A stretch of 64,000 bases of DNA from Parietaria judaica (GCA_954871525.1 OX940860.1:26692001-26756000), one strand, 5' to 3'; shown: positions 23,601 to 36,606, counted from the stretch's first letter. The notes: generated by a model from the letters alone, not told the origin. Translations and numbers: made by a program.

Positions 23601-23811
23601 ATTTAGCTCTTAGGTCTTGAACCATACAATAAAGATTTAGTAATATATAGGAGGTTTTGCATTTATTTTTTTAATTGGTTTCAGCTATTTTTAAAATTCC
23701 CTGGTGTTTATATCCAGTAAAATTAGTTGTACCCCGTCCCGGGACTTAAAAAAAAAAAGGAAACCATGGGGGCAGACAAAATCAGCTGCAGGAAATTTTC
23801 TATTATGTATT
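20649..23811. other. intergenic, no gene seen
   Basis: AT-rich, with no ORF resembling a protein. It holds a GA microsatellite at about 20895-20911 and small TA runs near 21065. A piece near 21725-21780 (CACCAATGGCGG ... TTCGAGTATTTTT) resembles decayed ends of the foldback families. Confidence 0.5.
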
Positions 23812-23819
23812 GTATTTTT

Positions 23820-24798
23820 AGAGCTGCATCTGGCGACGTCGCGACGTGTCGCGACCCAATCGCCAAAAGTCGCGACTGTTCCCGTCGCGACGCATCGCGA
23901 CGCGTGCACTCGCGACGGCTCGCGATTTTGTCGCGACTTGCTGGCCGTTGTTTGCGGCAAATGTACCTGTTTTCTTGAAATGTTTATTTTTAGTACTTTT
24001 TACCCGAATTTAATTATCAAACTTTATTAATTATTTCAAAATATTATTTAAGTATGTTAATTATTTAAAATTATTATCTCTAAGTTATTTTTTTCAAAAT
24101 TAATATTTAAGTATGTTATAATTTATTATTTTGTAACATAATAATAATCTTGTTTTTTATTGTTAATTTTTAATTTGTAACATATGTTAATAAATATTAG
24201 TTTGTAACATATTAATAATTTTAACAAATTTCATTAACATATAAATAAATATGATAAGACGAGATATTAAAAAAAAAGTTGTATTATTCATTGTGAATAT
24301 TACAAAAAGGTGGAAGAAAGCTGTAAATATTCAGTGTAAATATTACAAGATGCCTCACTAAAACCTCTCTTGTAAAACCCTCCTTAGGGACATAAAACCA
24401 AGAGAGGAAAGAGCACATCATTGGCGGTTATTGTGGTGGGTGAAGTGGGTGAATAATTGTGAGGGGAAAGTGGGTGAAAAAAAATTTAAATTTGAAATTT
24501 TTGGGTTGAAATTCGAGTAAAGTGGGTAGGAATTGTGGTTGGGTAATAAAATTCGGGTAAAATTTTTGGGATTTACGCCCAAAACAAACACAATTTTTCC
24601 ACCCCCTCGGATCAGTGACGTGTCGGCTTGTGATTGGCCGAGAGCTTTTCACGCGGATCCTGGGTTCCTGGTCGCGATTAACGCCTCACGTCGCGACTGG
24701 TCGCGATTACGACCCTTCGATCGCGACGCATCGCGATTCACGCCGTCCTCGTCGCGACGATCGCGACGTCCACAGTATGATCGCGAGTTTCACCTCTA
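23820..24798. mobile_element. hAT-like non-autonomous element with TCGCGA subterminal repeats
   Basis: The ends are AGAGCTGCA (left) and, in reverse, TAGAGGTGAA (right), the short TAGAG-type termini common in plant hAT elements. Flanks GTATTTTT (23812-23819) and GTACTTTT (24799-24806) match at 7 of 8 bases, fitting an 8-bp hAT duplication. Just inside each end is a dense cluster of the palindrome TCGCGA: eight copies in 23839-23938 and eight in 24672-24786. The interior is AT-rich and non-coding. The exact left boundary is uncertain by one base. Confidence 0.6.
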
Positions 24799-24806
24799 GT
24801 ACTTTT

Positions 24807-26689
24807 AAAATGATTCTTTTACGATAACTCCTCAAAAAAAAAAAAAATTGTTAAAAAATTAAAAATTGTAATTTTTTATATAAAAATTCTCGTAAGTCTT
24901 AATTAAATTTATTATTAGAATAATCAATGTTATAATAAATATTTTTAAATATACCCGTAAAATCATATCAATATAATCATTTATAAAAGCTCACTAAAAT
25001 TTATCGGTATGTATATATCCTCGGGAGCATCTCGGTTTCCAAGCTCTTCAACCTTAGTTGTACCTTAAATTAACAATTTATAACAATAAAAGGTTTTTCG
25101 AACATATAAGACACACACACAAAATAAAAAAGAGGAGATTTAGTATATTTGCAAATAGTTATTTGTAATTATAATTTAGTATATCTGCAACTAGTTATCA
25201 CTCTGATTTAATTATATCACTCTATTTAATTTTTATCTACTTTATGCAGATTAATTATTTGTTTAGTTTTTACAAATACTATTTAGTATTTACTACATAT
25301 GTACGTCATTTTTATTTTTGCTATTGAATATTGGACTCCCGTGCCATATTACGTACGTTATATTCTACAATCCGCATGCATGCATTTTCTTTTATTGCTT
25401 TGGAAAACATTATAACATATCTTCCAATAAATATTTAAAAAAGAAAAGAAAAGATACTCTATACCGAACCTAAAAAAGCCTTGAAAAATAAGGAAAACTT
25501 CAAAGTTTGAATTATTAAAACCCGATGAATACTTAAATATTAGTAATAGTAGTGTTTATTATACAATTACTTGTGTACTTTTCTCTTTAAATATCGAATG
25601 ATATTATTGTATTTTATCCTCTCTAAATATTGAATAATATTATTGTTTTTTCGTACTTCTTTTGTCATGCGTAATTTTTTTGGTCGTGTCTTTTGAACAT
25701 GTCTAAAATGAGAATTTAAAGTCTTCCACGAAGTTGTTAGCTAATTATCAACTTGCATGTAAAACTTTTGCAGCCCCACAAACAATTAAAATAAAACAAC
25801 CTATATAATATACATTTGGTAAAGAAAGAAAAAATATTTATCATAATGTAGCCGTCCACTCAATTAACCAATTAAAAAAACTGCTCATGCTTTTAGAGAA
25901 GAAAAAAAAAACATGTAATGCACGCTGCAAAAGTGGTGACATATGGTATGTTAAAAATCATTATTCAGATCTTTAAAGATGTCCTCATGAGGTGACAAGT
26001 TTGAAGATTTATTTTATTAAATCTTGTCAAAGTATAATCAATAGAAAAGTGCTGTTTAATTAGGCATTCGACATCGTTACTTACGTAACCTACGATATTC
26101 ACAGTTGGCATCGTAGGTTACGATGAATAATGAGAAGAAGTGGCGAATGGCATGTATAATTGTGTTGTTTTTCTCTGGGATTAAAATCGTATATAGTTTT
26201 TTTGCTACGCCCAATCAATTGATATCTTTCCCTCCGAACTCTGCATTCTCTGACATTTCTTGACCCTTTGTTCCACTAGAATCATTCAAGTTAGGTTTCA
26301 ACTTTCTAGGATACATTCTTCGTCTATTTTGTGAGATATCGGTGCCTTGATATGCTCATTTGCAAGCTCGACAGAGTGTCGTTGCCTTGTGCTATCATGA
26401 GTGACTTGATTTCAAGATCGGTTGCTATTTTGGAGAAATGACATCAATAACAAATATTTAAAGGGGTTGACTATAATAACTCCCGAAAACTTAAACAAAA
26501 TAGTGTAAAGAGACAATATACTTACGAGTTACGAACTTACGACAATAAAATATTTGGATTTCAATACATCTATTTTTGTTTATAGCTTTTAATTCATTTA
26601 TTATGAGATGTACGTCCACTTAAATACTAAATTTGTAAATCATCTTTACTATAAATAGATTGGATCAAAATTTCGGTATTATAATATTC
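24807..26689. other. intergenic, no gene seen
   Basis: AT-rich throughout, with a diverged duplicated segment (CTCTTTAAATATCGAATGATATTATTG and its neighbour) at about 25580-25650 and a small hairpin at 26084-26122. Confidence 0.5.
26084..26122. repeat. 13-bp perfect hairpin
   Basis: CGTAACCTACGAT at 26084-26096 and its exact reverse complement at 26110-26122, with a 13-base loop. A weaker outer pair GCATTCG / CGAATGGC extends it. Could be a MITE remnant or a small foldback transcript. Confidence 0.6.
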
Positions 26690-27115
26690 TTTATTAGACT
26701 CTCACTATATGCTACACCCACAACAAAATCGGCAATAAACTATAGGATAAGTTAAAAGAATTTATTAGTACACTAAATATATGTTAAATTCGTCATACAT
26801 CCTCGTTAATAAAAAATTGTTTTTAGCTAGGGGGATCCCGGCTCCGCCTTTTTCGACTCCCGAGCCGATCATCTTGACTACTCTATGCCTAGTATTTATA
26901 TTGGTTTCAATGATAAGATTCACGTATTAATTTTCTTTTATAGGACATGGTCTAAATGCATGAATATCCACGTAGAATGGGTCCCTTTTTAGTAAGTTCA
27001 GTGCTATAACAAGTTGTCATTATATTAATTAATTCGAATTAATAAGGGGAAAATAGACACATTATCATAGTCAAAAAGCAAAAGAAAAGAAATCTTATTT
27101 GTATTTAAATTTGAT
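26690..27115. repeat. diverged direct duplication, copy 1
   Basis: Shares ordered blocks with 28310-28735, including GCATGAATATCCACGTA, TTCAGTGCTATAACAAGTTG and GTCAAAAAGCAAAAGAAAAG. It is an old local duplication about 1.6 kb apart. Non-coding. Confidence 0.65.
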
Positions 27116-28309
27116 GGAGTCCAATAATCCAAAGTGATATTCGTTAGTCGTTACAGAGACAGTCCACGAATGTACGGCTGAGATCATTTAATACTTTGAC
27201 TCGCAAGCTCTATCTACGGTCAGGATCATTAATACGTAAGAACGCCAAAATAGCGTAATTGTCAGTCGTACTCGTTAACGAGAACTTGACTGTTCTAAAT
27301 TCTAACAACGTGGCTTTTAAATTCAACCTTTTTTATTTTATTTATTCTATTATTATTATTTAATTTAATCGATTTAAATATATTTGGAAGCACGTATGAG
27401 TTGTAATCGTACTTATTCATATGATCTTGGTATTCTGTCTTCTTTTTTTTTCCTTGTTAGTGAAATTGAATGTATAAATTTGCTTTCTTTTTATACGATT
27501 GGTATTCGTATTACTTTGTATAATTTATATTGTTTCCAGCGAATTAAATTTTTTTTAGGAATAAGCCTTGCCATCAGTGAGTGTACGGGCTGCGTCTCAT
27601 TTTTTATAAAAAGAAAAAAAAAAGAAATTATTATACCAATTGGATTTGAAGAGATTCTGTCGCTCTGCCTCCCGATACTAGCCAACAACCTTGTTGATTC
27701 ACTCTCGCCGTCCTCGGTCCTCGCCGTCTCGACTCTCACACAGTCGGTTCTCGCCGTCTCTGAGATCTCTCGCCGTCGGTTCTCGCCATCGCCGTTGCTG
27801 CAACTCTCCGGTACATGTGCTTCGATATCAGTAGGAATATTAAAACATGAATGATGTATATATTCATGATTCATCGACGACAGCATGAATGAAGAATGAA
27901 GAGATAATAAATATAATATATATTTATGGTTAATTAGTTGCCTTGGTTGAGAAAGCGTTTAGTATTGCCTATTCTATATAATAAATATAATATATGATAT
28001 GTGACGTTGAAATATTTTGAAAAGATATTGGATACCGGAGTCGGTATTACTTGTTGCGATTGTTGTTAATCGTATGCTTGAATTTTTAAAAAAAAAAAAT
28101 ACATTAAGCACCACCTAAATTAAAATCCTGGCTCCGCCACTGCTTGCCATTTAAATTCAAAAATAAAATAAAATAATTCAAAAAATAAAAATAACAGGGA
28201 TACGTATATTAGTTCTCTCTTTCAGAGTAAGACGTAAGTTCAATAGTCGTTTGTAAATCGTTTTTTTTTTTTTTTTCCAATCGATCTATCATAACTCCAA
28301 TACTACAAG
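27116..28309. other. spacer with a CTCGCCGTC-rich patch
   Basis: No supported gene. At 27700-27800 the motif CTCGCCGTC recurs about four to five times in a C-rich patch. A long frame at 27384-27854 covers it but has T-run and low-complexity content. ATCCTGGCTCCGCCACTG near 28123 looks like an isolated terminus of a plant GGCGGAGCCAGG-type MITE. Confidence 0.4.
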
Positions 28310-28735
28310 ATTCTTTCTCACTACAAATCGACCGTAAACTATGTAATAAGTTAAAAAAATAAAAACTAAGATTACATCAAATAGATATAAAATTCCTATA
28401 TATTTTCGTTAATAAAATATTTAATTATAAAATCTATTAGGGGGCTTAAGTCATAGCAGTTTCAAAGGCAGCTTCACACATAAATATTTTATTTTATTCA
28501 ATAAAAAAATTTATATGATTCTAAGAGCATGAATATCCACGTAATACGCGTCCTTTTCTAAATAAGTTTTTTTTTTTACAATTTTTTATTTAAAATAAGT
28601 TCAGTGCTATAACAAGTTGTCATAATATTCGTATTTAAAAATTAAATAGACACATTATTATTGTCAAAAAGCAAAAGAAAAGAAAATTAATGTAAAGCTC
28701 TCTCTTATTTGTATTTAAATACATTAATTAGTCAG
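28310..28735. repeat. diverged direct duplication, copy 2
   Basis: Partner of 26690-27115, same orientation, with small insertions such as a T-run near 28567. Confidence 0.65.
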
Positions 28736-29278
28736 CCTTCTCAAAATTATTGGTCGTTTGGTAGTTTGAGGCTTGAGCAGTTGGGTTGAGGGCAAATGTT
28801 TCTTATTAATTATTAATTAAAGTAAGTAAATACACGTGTCACAGTTCATGAAACTGGACACTTGTAGCAACCCCTAGACATACTTGAATACAATAATTCG
28901 AGCCCAAAAAATTATAAGATTAATAAAATATACAATATAATTTAAATAGGACAAATATGTATTATTATTACTACTTTGCATGTATGGCCTTACTTTAAAA
29001 ATTAGTTATATTACATTCTTAATTTTATAATCTTATCTCTATGCGACTCTTTTGTCGGATTTCGCAGAATTTTAAATGTTAACTTTCTTGACTTTGTGCC
29101 CTTGTATATAAAAACTAAGTAAATAGAAAATTAACATATTTATTTAACTTTTAATCTATTTTTCACTTACATAATCAATAACTTTATAGTTTTATTTTTA
29201 ATTTTTACATATATTTCATAAAAACTAATAGTAATATAATAGAATTGGCCACATAAACAACATGAACTATAGATACAA

Positions 29279-29751
29279 GGGTTAATGGGTTAATGACGGC
29301 AAAAAATACTTAAGGTTTGGTCAAAGAACCCCTCGTGTTAATGACGGGTATTTTGACCAAACAAGGGTTAATGACGACAAAAAATACCCAAAGTTGTATT
29401 TGGGGCGTTGATCACTCTATCTTCGTAATGCAATTAACTTACCCGTTAACTCTAGCCACGTTGACAAATATGGGTTGTTGACATAGCCATTTTTGTCACG
29501 TGGACGAGCTCAATTAGGGGTTTAATTCGTTGTTTTGTCGTAAACGAGGTTGGTGTGGGCTCGTCTACATGGCAAAAAAATGTTATGTCAGCAACCCACA
29601 TTTGTCCACGTGGTCAGAGTTAACGGGTAAGTTAATTCGTTACGAGAATGGAGTGATCAACACCCCAAATGCGACTCTGAGTACTTTTGCTACCACTTTT
29701 AAATTTTTGTTTTTTTTATCAAACTTTGAGTATTTTCGCCATCATTAACCC
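29279..29751. mobile_element. foldback MITE of the 'GCGGCAAAA' family
   Basis: Starts GGGTTAATG and ends CATTAACCC, and the halves are inverted copies. Pairs include AACTTACCCGTTAACTC / GAGTTAACGGGTAAGTT and GTTGATCACTC / GAGTGATCAAC. The frame at 29530-29748 is internal to it. The target duplication is not clear, because the left end has a second GGGTTAATG eight bases in. Confidence 0.65.
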
Positions 29752-31599
29752 AATATACGGACACAAAGTGAACAATGTAATAGAGTGGTCGTAGAAAGCA
29801 AAGTAAATGATGTATAAGCATAAAAGTACAAAGAGAGAGGTGTAAAGTGATCATTTTAAAAAGTACGAGGCTACATATGAAAATTGGGTCGAAAAGAGAA
29901 TAAATAAATAAAAGGGACGAGAAGGGTTAAATATAGAGGAAAAGAAAAGGTCGGTGAGTAGGAGAGAGGTGTGTGGTGTGGTAACTAATTGGTACAGTGT
30001 AGCAGCTTTTTGGGTTATTTTTTATTAAATAAAAAAATGTATAGAGGTTTGGTGAGCTGGGCATTAGCGGGACACAGCTGGCACCGTACGGCAGCGGATA
30101 TGCAGCTACCGTCGCCGTTTGGATTTAGTTGGCCAAATTAGATCCTCAAAAGCCCCCACAAACTCCACTCAACATCCACCACATATTCACATACATACAC
30201 TCGTATATCTGTATATAAGATACTTGTACAATGATTATTCATTCATATTTGGCTCGTCTAATATTTTTAGAGGCGAAGTAATATTTTTATTTGTATATTC
30301 GATTATTTTGATCATATATTTTTTCGATATATAATGTAGTTAAATCACTTAACTTATCTTCGAACATGTTGATTGAAAATAAGGCTCGATCAATTTTAAC
30401 TGCGATAAATTTCTTTCTGCATGTGCAATTGTGATCGATATGCTGAGCATGCAAAGTGATTTTGAGGGGCTTCAAACTAGATTTTTTGGGACTCTTAAAT
30501 TTATTATTTTATTTTATTTTACTAAAGCCTATAGGCGCGAGTCTGCTCCGTCTCCCCTCGAACACGACCATGCACTTTAATAAAATTATTTGAAAGAATT
30601 AAGAATGTAAATATAAGACAAAAAGAAAAAACTCAAACAAAACTAGACTCGGTATTTTAAGTTTAACAATACAATCTCAACAACACATATACGTGAACGA
30701 TATAAACTTTATCCATATTTGTTATGATTCGTGTCTAAAAGAGAATGACTAAAAAAATTGACATTTGAAACTCACATATTTGATAGACTCCTATACCTGT
30801 GTTCATATGATGTAATAGGTAATTGTAGTTTTTTTTTTTCTTCATAAAACGCATCATTCGATTTAAAATTGGTTTCCATACTTCTTTTGTTCATTCTTAA
30901 AAACCAAAATTGGCCCAGCTTTTAAGCCATTGGGGTCGTGGCCTAAAAATGGCCTCTATTTTAATTTAGTTTAAATGTTTTAATTAGATTATGTGAAATA
31001 CTAACACTAAAGAAAGGTAGTACATTTACCAACATTTAGCTAAAGGAAGTTGCTCCATTCATGATGGTTATTGTTAACTTCATTTTTTTGAGGAATTATA
31101 TTGAAAATATTAATAAACGATGGCTAATTTTTTCTTCTTCTAATACCTCAATTTAGGGTAAGTAATTAGTAACTTTTGTGAATTTATTCATTGGTAAAAA
31201 AAGTGTAACTGAGTTCAATTTGTAGAGTTGCTTCATTTTCTTATATCTTATTTCTTATTATATTGAATGGTCAGTAATTATGCATTTATGCTTTTGTTAT
31301 CATTATTCTTCTGGGTATAATGATCAATCTAATAGTAATAAATGTAATATTAAGGAAAATTGAATGTTGGGTTTACAATTTAATCGATGTCGCAATAATT
31401 ATGTTTTACGTTTTAACCGTCCAAATATGGTAAAAAAAATGCAGAGAGCTATGCGTGCTATCTATCAAGAAACCCCTTTTAAGAAGCTACTTAAACAAAC
31501 TTTCTCTAATACAGGCCTAACCTAACTATTAACCTAGCTTGTTTTAAAGAGTATAAAGAGGTATACGCGAGAATGATCTAGTTAAAAGAAAGAGAAAAA
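29752..31599. other. intergenic; weak promoter-like patch near 30030-30220
   Basis: A GC-richer stretch (about 30055-30180), followed by CA-rich DNA and TATATAAG at 30212-30219, looks like a plant core promoter. No coding exon follows within reach. The remainder is AT-rich with no features. Confidence 0.35.
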
Positions 31600-32110
31600 A
31601 AGGCAATTTGCGGCAAAAGTCATCGAATCTAATATATTTTTCTACAACTAAGTTACTGTGACGAAAGTTATCAAACTCGTCAGTATCTTACAAATAATTA
31701 ATTAAGCTCGATTTTTGGCGGCGAACGCCATTACCGACGTACTTTTATTGCAAATACACCCTTACAGAGTTAAACGCCACATTTTTTGTAAAGTTAGACT
31801 CGCAACATCACTACTTATGCTTACATATTATATGTGGGTCTCTCTCTACTCGTTGTCGGAATACGCCAGAATACGGCCAACGCGACCGGGAGGACGATTG
31901 AGAGAGTTCCACATATGACATGTAAGTATATGGAGTGACGTGATTCGTTTAACATGGCAAAAATGTGGCATATAACTTCGTAAGAGTGTGTTTGCAATAT
32001 AAGTTTGACGTTAGTGACTTTCCCTATAAAAAAAATATTAGTTTAGTGACATATCATTAAGAAACTAATGAGCTTATTAACTTTCACCGTAAAAAATGAG
32101 TTTAGTGACT
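31600..32110. repeat. foldback inverted repeat
   Basis: Imperfect inverted arms around a centre near 31865: ATATGTGGGTCTCTCTC against GAGAGAGTTCCACATAT, and TATTGCAAATACACCCTTAC against GTAAGAGTGTGTTTGCAATA. The outer left edge contains TTTGCGGCAAAAG, linking it to the 'GCGGCAAAA' family. The 31715-31918 frame is internal. Confidence 0.55.
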
Positions 32111-32829
32111 TGTCTGTAAACTAATTAATAACGAGTCTATAAACTAATTAAGAATATAACTTCTACTAATTAATAATGAGTTTTAAATAATATAAATTCA
32201 TAATTTCCTCATATAAATTCATAATTTCCTCATAAAATTTTAATATATTTATCGAGTATTAAATTAATAGTTATTTTAAAATCAAGATCAGATAGTAAAA
32301 GTTATTAACTTATCAAGGATTAGTTTAAACTTTAAAGAGATATATATAAATTTCGGATGCAGCACCAAAATTGCAATAAAAGGACCCTTCTTTTTTCCTC
32401 CTCCTCCTTATTATTAGATGTGCATTTCTGCATAGACACATTAATAGAAGGACTATTTGAGTTCCACAAAAAAAAAAGGACTATTTGAGCAAATAATTAT
32501 TGTGTTAATCGGAAAAATAATTTGAAACGAGAAAGAAAAAGGCATTGTTTATTATTAGATTATGGCGTGGGCAGAGTCCAAGGAGTCCAACCCAGCCTCA
32601 CTTTTTGATTTCTCAGTCTTGCCATCTCCTTTTTAAATGTTTGCAAGTGGGTCCTTGCTAGTTTTTGTTTGGAAATGTTCGAGGTCACCAACTTGAGATT
32701 TTTCTTGTTCCATTTGACCGAAATACCCTTTAGTCGTTTTCTTACTGTTTAGTTTAGACTTTACTTTAGTCTTGGAATGTCTCTTCTGGCTAATATAATT
32801 TTTTTTATATGTATCTCACTATTAACAAT
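32111..32829. other. intergenic, no gene seen
   Basis: AT-rich. It includes a two-copy 22-bp tandem (ATAAATTCATAATTTCCTCA) at about 32198-32241. Confidence 0.5.
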
Positions 32830-33133
32830 GTGAAACTTTATAAAATGACATTCAAAACACCACATTTTTTTTATTACACCTCATGTTTTTATAATTCTCA
32901 AAAAAACTTTTTAAATTTTATATACCAAAATACTCTTAATTTTGTCTATTTTTTCGGACACAATATGTCCATTTTTCAGGACGCGATATGTCCATTTTTC
33001 AGGACGCGATATGTAAATTTTGTAGGGGTATTTTGGTAAATAAAATTTGAAAATGTTATATTGAGAATTATGAAAACTTGAGGTGTAATAAAAGAATATG
33101 TGGTGTTTTGAATGTCATTTTATGAAGCTTCCC
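32830..33133. mobile_element. 304-bp foldback MITE
   Basis: Long terminal inverted repeats: ATAAAATGACATTCAAAACA on the left against TGTTTTGAATGTCATTTTAT on the right, continuing inward with ACACCTCATG / TTGAGGTGT. Flanks TTAACAAT (32822-32829) and TTAATAAT (33134-33141) form an 8-bp duplication with one mismatch. The centre carries a 23-bp tandem (AGGACGCGATATGTCCATTT). The superfamily is undecided; Mutator or hAT are both possible. Confidence 0.75.
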
Positions 33134-33141
33134 TTAATAAT

Positions 33142-33666
33142 TTATCATTTATATTTGGGCAATCATGCCCTCAAATTTACCTTTTTATTTAGCTCATAAG
33201 TCATAACTTTGTAAAATGATAGTACAAAATTTTTATTTGTATAATTTTATACATATTTTGCTAATTTTTTTTTTGTACTTTCTTTTACCAAAGAATACTT
33301 TTGGTGATGATATCCCCGAGATCAAATAAATTATCAGATTTGGTATTTGGTATTTTGTTATTTATTTAGCTTCAGGAGTAACAATATAAAATTATTATTC
33401 CGTAAAAAATTAATAAAATATTTAACAGAAGGGTTATATATAGAAGTTTTGTGAGAAGTCAAATAGTCTAAGTTGAAAACATTGACTGTATAAAAAATAT
33501 AATTTATGCAATCATAAAAATTAAAATATAAAGTACTTAAGTTACTGTTAACCCTATTATATTTTCTTTCAAATTAAGATCATTCTCCATCCTTACTCGG
33601 GCTAAACGGAAAGAAAATATTGTAATTTCATATGGATAGTAAGTTAGTTCAAATATGACTTTCATA
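33142..33666. other. intergenic, no gene seen
   Basis: AT-rich DNA without repeats or ORFs that stand out. Confidence 0.5.
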
Positions 33667-34096
33667 CAGGGACGGACCCAGGAATTTCAACGGGGGTGAC
33701 GGTTTATGAATAGAACAAATAATATTACAATAGTTCTGAATGATTAGGTCGTGAATCTTGTGAGCAGAGAAACTAATTTATTACCAATCTTATATATAGT
33801 AAGCTCTCTCTTAATATTAATAGTTATATTAATTTAATCTCTCCCACATAATTTTTTTTAGAATATATAGCATAATATATACCATCGTGCTATACATTAT
33901 AACAATATTTTTAATATTATTTAAAACTATTTAGTTGACATGTGTGTAATATATATAGTTGGATACTTATTTTGATATGTTCTCTCTGTAGTTAAACAAT
34001 ATACACTCATATCCATTAATATATATTATATACATATGAATTGAGATTGGGGTGGGGTGACATTTGCCACCCCAAGAACAAGTAGTTCCGTCCCTG
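33667..34096. mobile_element. 430-bp hAT-type MITE
   Basis: Terminal inverted repeats CAGGGACGGA ... TCCGTCCCTG, with a perfect 8-bp duplication CTTTCATA at 33659-33666 and 34097-34104, the hAT size. The interior is AT-rich and non-coding. Confidence 0.85.
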
Positions 34097-34550
34097 CTTT
34101 CATAATGTACTCTTGATGAGCTTAGAAATCATTATATCCACTCAAGCAATTTTCAGTGAAAACAACGTAACATATAAAGCAAATCTATCTATCTAATCTA
34201 TATATATTATCGACAAATATATTTGTATGTTTATATATATTAGTTTGTGACCCGAATTCACTTCTATCGACCCGCTATATCTATAGTTTTGCCATATGAC
34301 AAATTTAGATTTTATATTTTGAGTATTTTTTTTTTGTTTTTAGCCCCAATTTAAACTATGAGTTTAATGTATTAATTTTTAAAAATAGTTTAATGTATTA
34401 ATTTTTAAAAATAGATTAGACACCGTCTTAAATTTGTTCTTTTCTCTTTTCAGTTGTAATATTTTACTTATTGTAATTTTTTTTTTATCGATTTTCTTTT
34501 CAAAATATATATTGCATCTTTTATTGATTAACTTAATTTTTTATATCATG

Positions 34551-34593
<43 letters not shown>

Positions 34594-36606
34594 GAAAGCA
34601 TTTAGACCTCTCAATCCCCATGAATACAACAGCATGACTTTTGTCAAATGTAGTTATTGTGGCCATTGGGCTTGTCAGCCTCAGAAGTTGATCAGATGCA
34701 AGTGGATTCATACCATGCTCAAAATTATTATTATATAACTTTTCTAATATTTATATAACTTTTCTAATATTTATTATTATATCACAATAATAATCAAGAT
34801 GATAATTCAACTGCTTTGAGTAGTTCGGTGTTTTTTTTTAAGCTCAAAACAGTCTTATTTGAAATGTCTTGGCAAATTTATGGGCTTGTTCAGAGCTTTG
34901 TTGTTCTTCATAATTAGTGCATAGAGTAGATCACACTAAATTGGAGACATTTTATTGACTAAGTTATCATTTAGCCCACTTGCATGTAGACAAGCATTAA
35001 CACAAGCACAAATTCACCTTATTAGTTATATATATAATTATAATTATAAACAATTATAACCACCTTTAGTTTTGGTACAATGTAACACAAACAAACGAAA
35101 CAATCATGCCCAAAACCATCAAAATATATATATTTTTTAAAATAAATTAAAAGGTTATAGCAGTATAAGTACCTTATTTTTTTTGTTCTGGTATCACGAA
35201 TCCATTCATTTTACGCCCAAAATTTTCAATCTTTACTATTTTAGTTTTGTTTGAAATTTCATCAACTTGGTTTCCACACATGTCAATACTCTGAAAGCAT
35301 GTTTCAGATATTTCAATCCGGGTAATTTCCTGTTATATGAGTAAAAAAATTAATTTTTGGTATTTTGTACAGGCCTACCTAGAAGGGACACATTATCAAG
35401 ACTTAATGACACATTCAATGTTCTGTTAAATTAATTATAGAAGTGGAGAACAATTTGAAAAAAATAAAATAAAACAGTAGTCACTAAAACTTTGATCGTG
35501 AAAAAAAGAGATTAGGTTTATGTCATTAAAAAATATATTAGTTAATTACTTACCCCGCTATTAGACTCAAATATAATAACAAAAATGTGTATACTCAAAT
35601 TTATAAAAGTATGACTTATTATTCAATTCCATGTTGTCTCGTGAAACATGATCAATTTGGCTAGATAATTATAGTATAATTGAACCTTTTGTTTGTGTTG
35701 GTTTTCACTTTTTAAGAAACAAGACATATGAACCTTATACAGCATGTTCCATATCATCACGCCATTCTTTTTTATATATAAATGTTTTGTACCATACCTT
35801 ATACTTACATTAGATCATATTACAAAAAAAAAAAAAAAAAGGTGTTTTCTTTCCCAATCATTAATATGGTGAATAAAGCAATTGTCAAACCATGCCATGT
35901 CCACCAAAGATTTACATATTAAAAATATACCATCACAGTTTTATGTGTATATTAGGTTAATTTGAGTCTGAGTTTCAAGTTTTTATCAATAGTTTATCGT
36001 CTGAAATTGATATGTCAAGTTTTCATATTTTAACGTCAAACAGTTTAGAATTATACGAGCACTTCTCCCACGAGATTTATGATTTTGTTTTGAGATTTGA
36101 GAATGCAGTTGCTCATGATGTTTCAAGAATGACATAATCGATGTTTGATCTTTTAGAGTGGATTTATAACCCTCTCGTTTGTATTCGGGGATTCTCTCTT
36201 GGCATTATAAATTGAAAAACTACATACCATATCATGTAAATAATCTGCATGTGTTCTATTTTGAGGTTCTTGCATAGTTTCTTACCTCTCAAGAAATGAT
36301 AAAAACAGAAACTAGCCGGTTAGAGTGATAGCAAAAGTCAAATCAAAGAAGATGTAAGGGTGTTAAACATAAACAAGTGTAAAAAGTTCTACTTTTGGCA
36401 AATGCAAATATCTCTCACTGATTTTTCTCACTATGCCAATTGATGCGTCTTAATCAATGGGACAAACCCAATCAACCACACGCTATATACAAACCTTTCA
36501 TATAAAGTAAGAGCACAGACATTTTTCAAAGCACAATACACACCAAAAAGGTAACAATAACATTATTACCAAAGCAAAAATTATAAATAGCAATTCAATT
36601 TTTTGT
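34097..36606. other. intergenic with simple repeats
   Basis: No gene seen. It holds a (TA)n tract of about 20 units at 34550-34591 and a 27-bp tandem (AGTTTAATGTATTAATTTTT) at about 34359-34412. There is a 22-bp tandem (TTATATAACTTTTCTAATAT) at 34734-34780, and an A-run at 35824-35841. Confidence 0.6.

Noticed and set aside
27384..27854. 156-residue frame with a Ser/Leu-rich C-terminus
   Set aside because: Crosses T-runs and a repeated CTCGCCGTC patch, with no recognised domain and no leader or tail signals.
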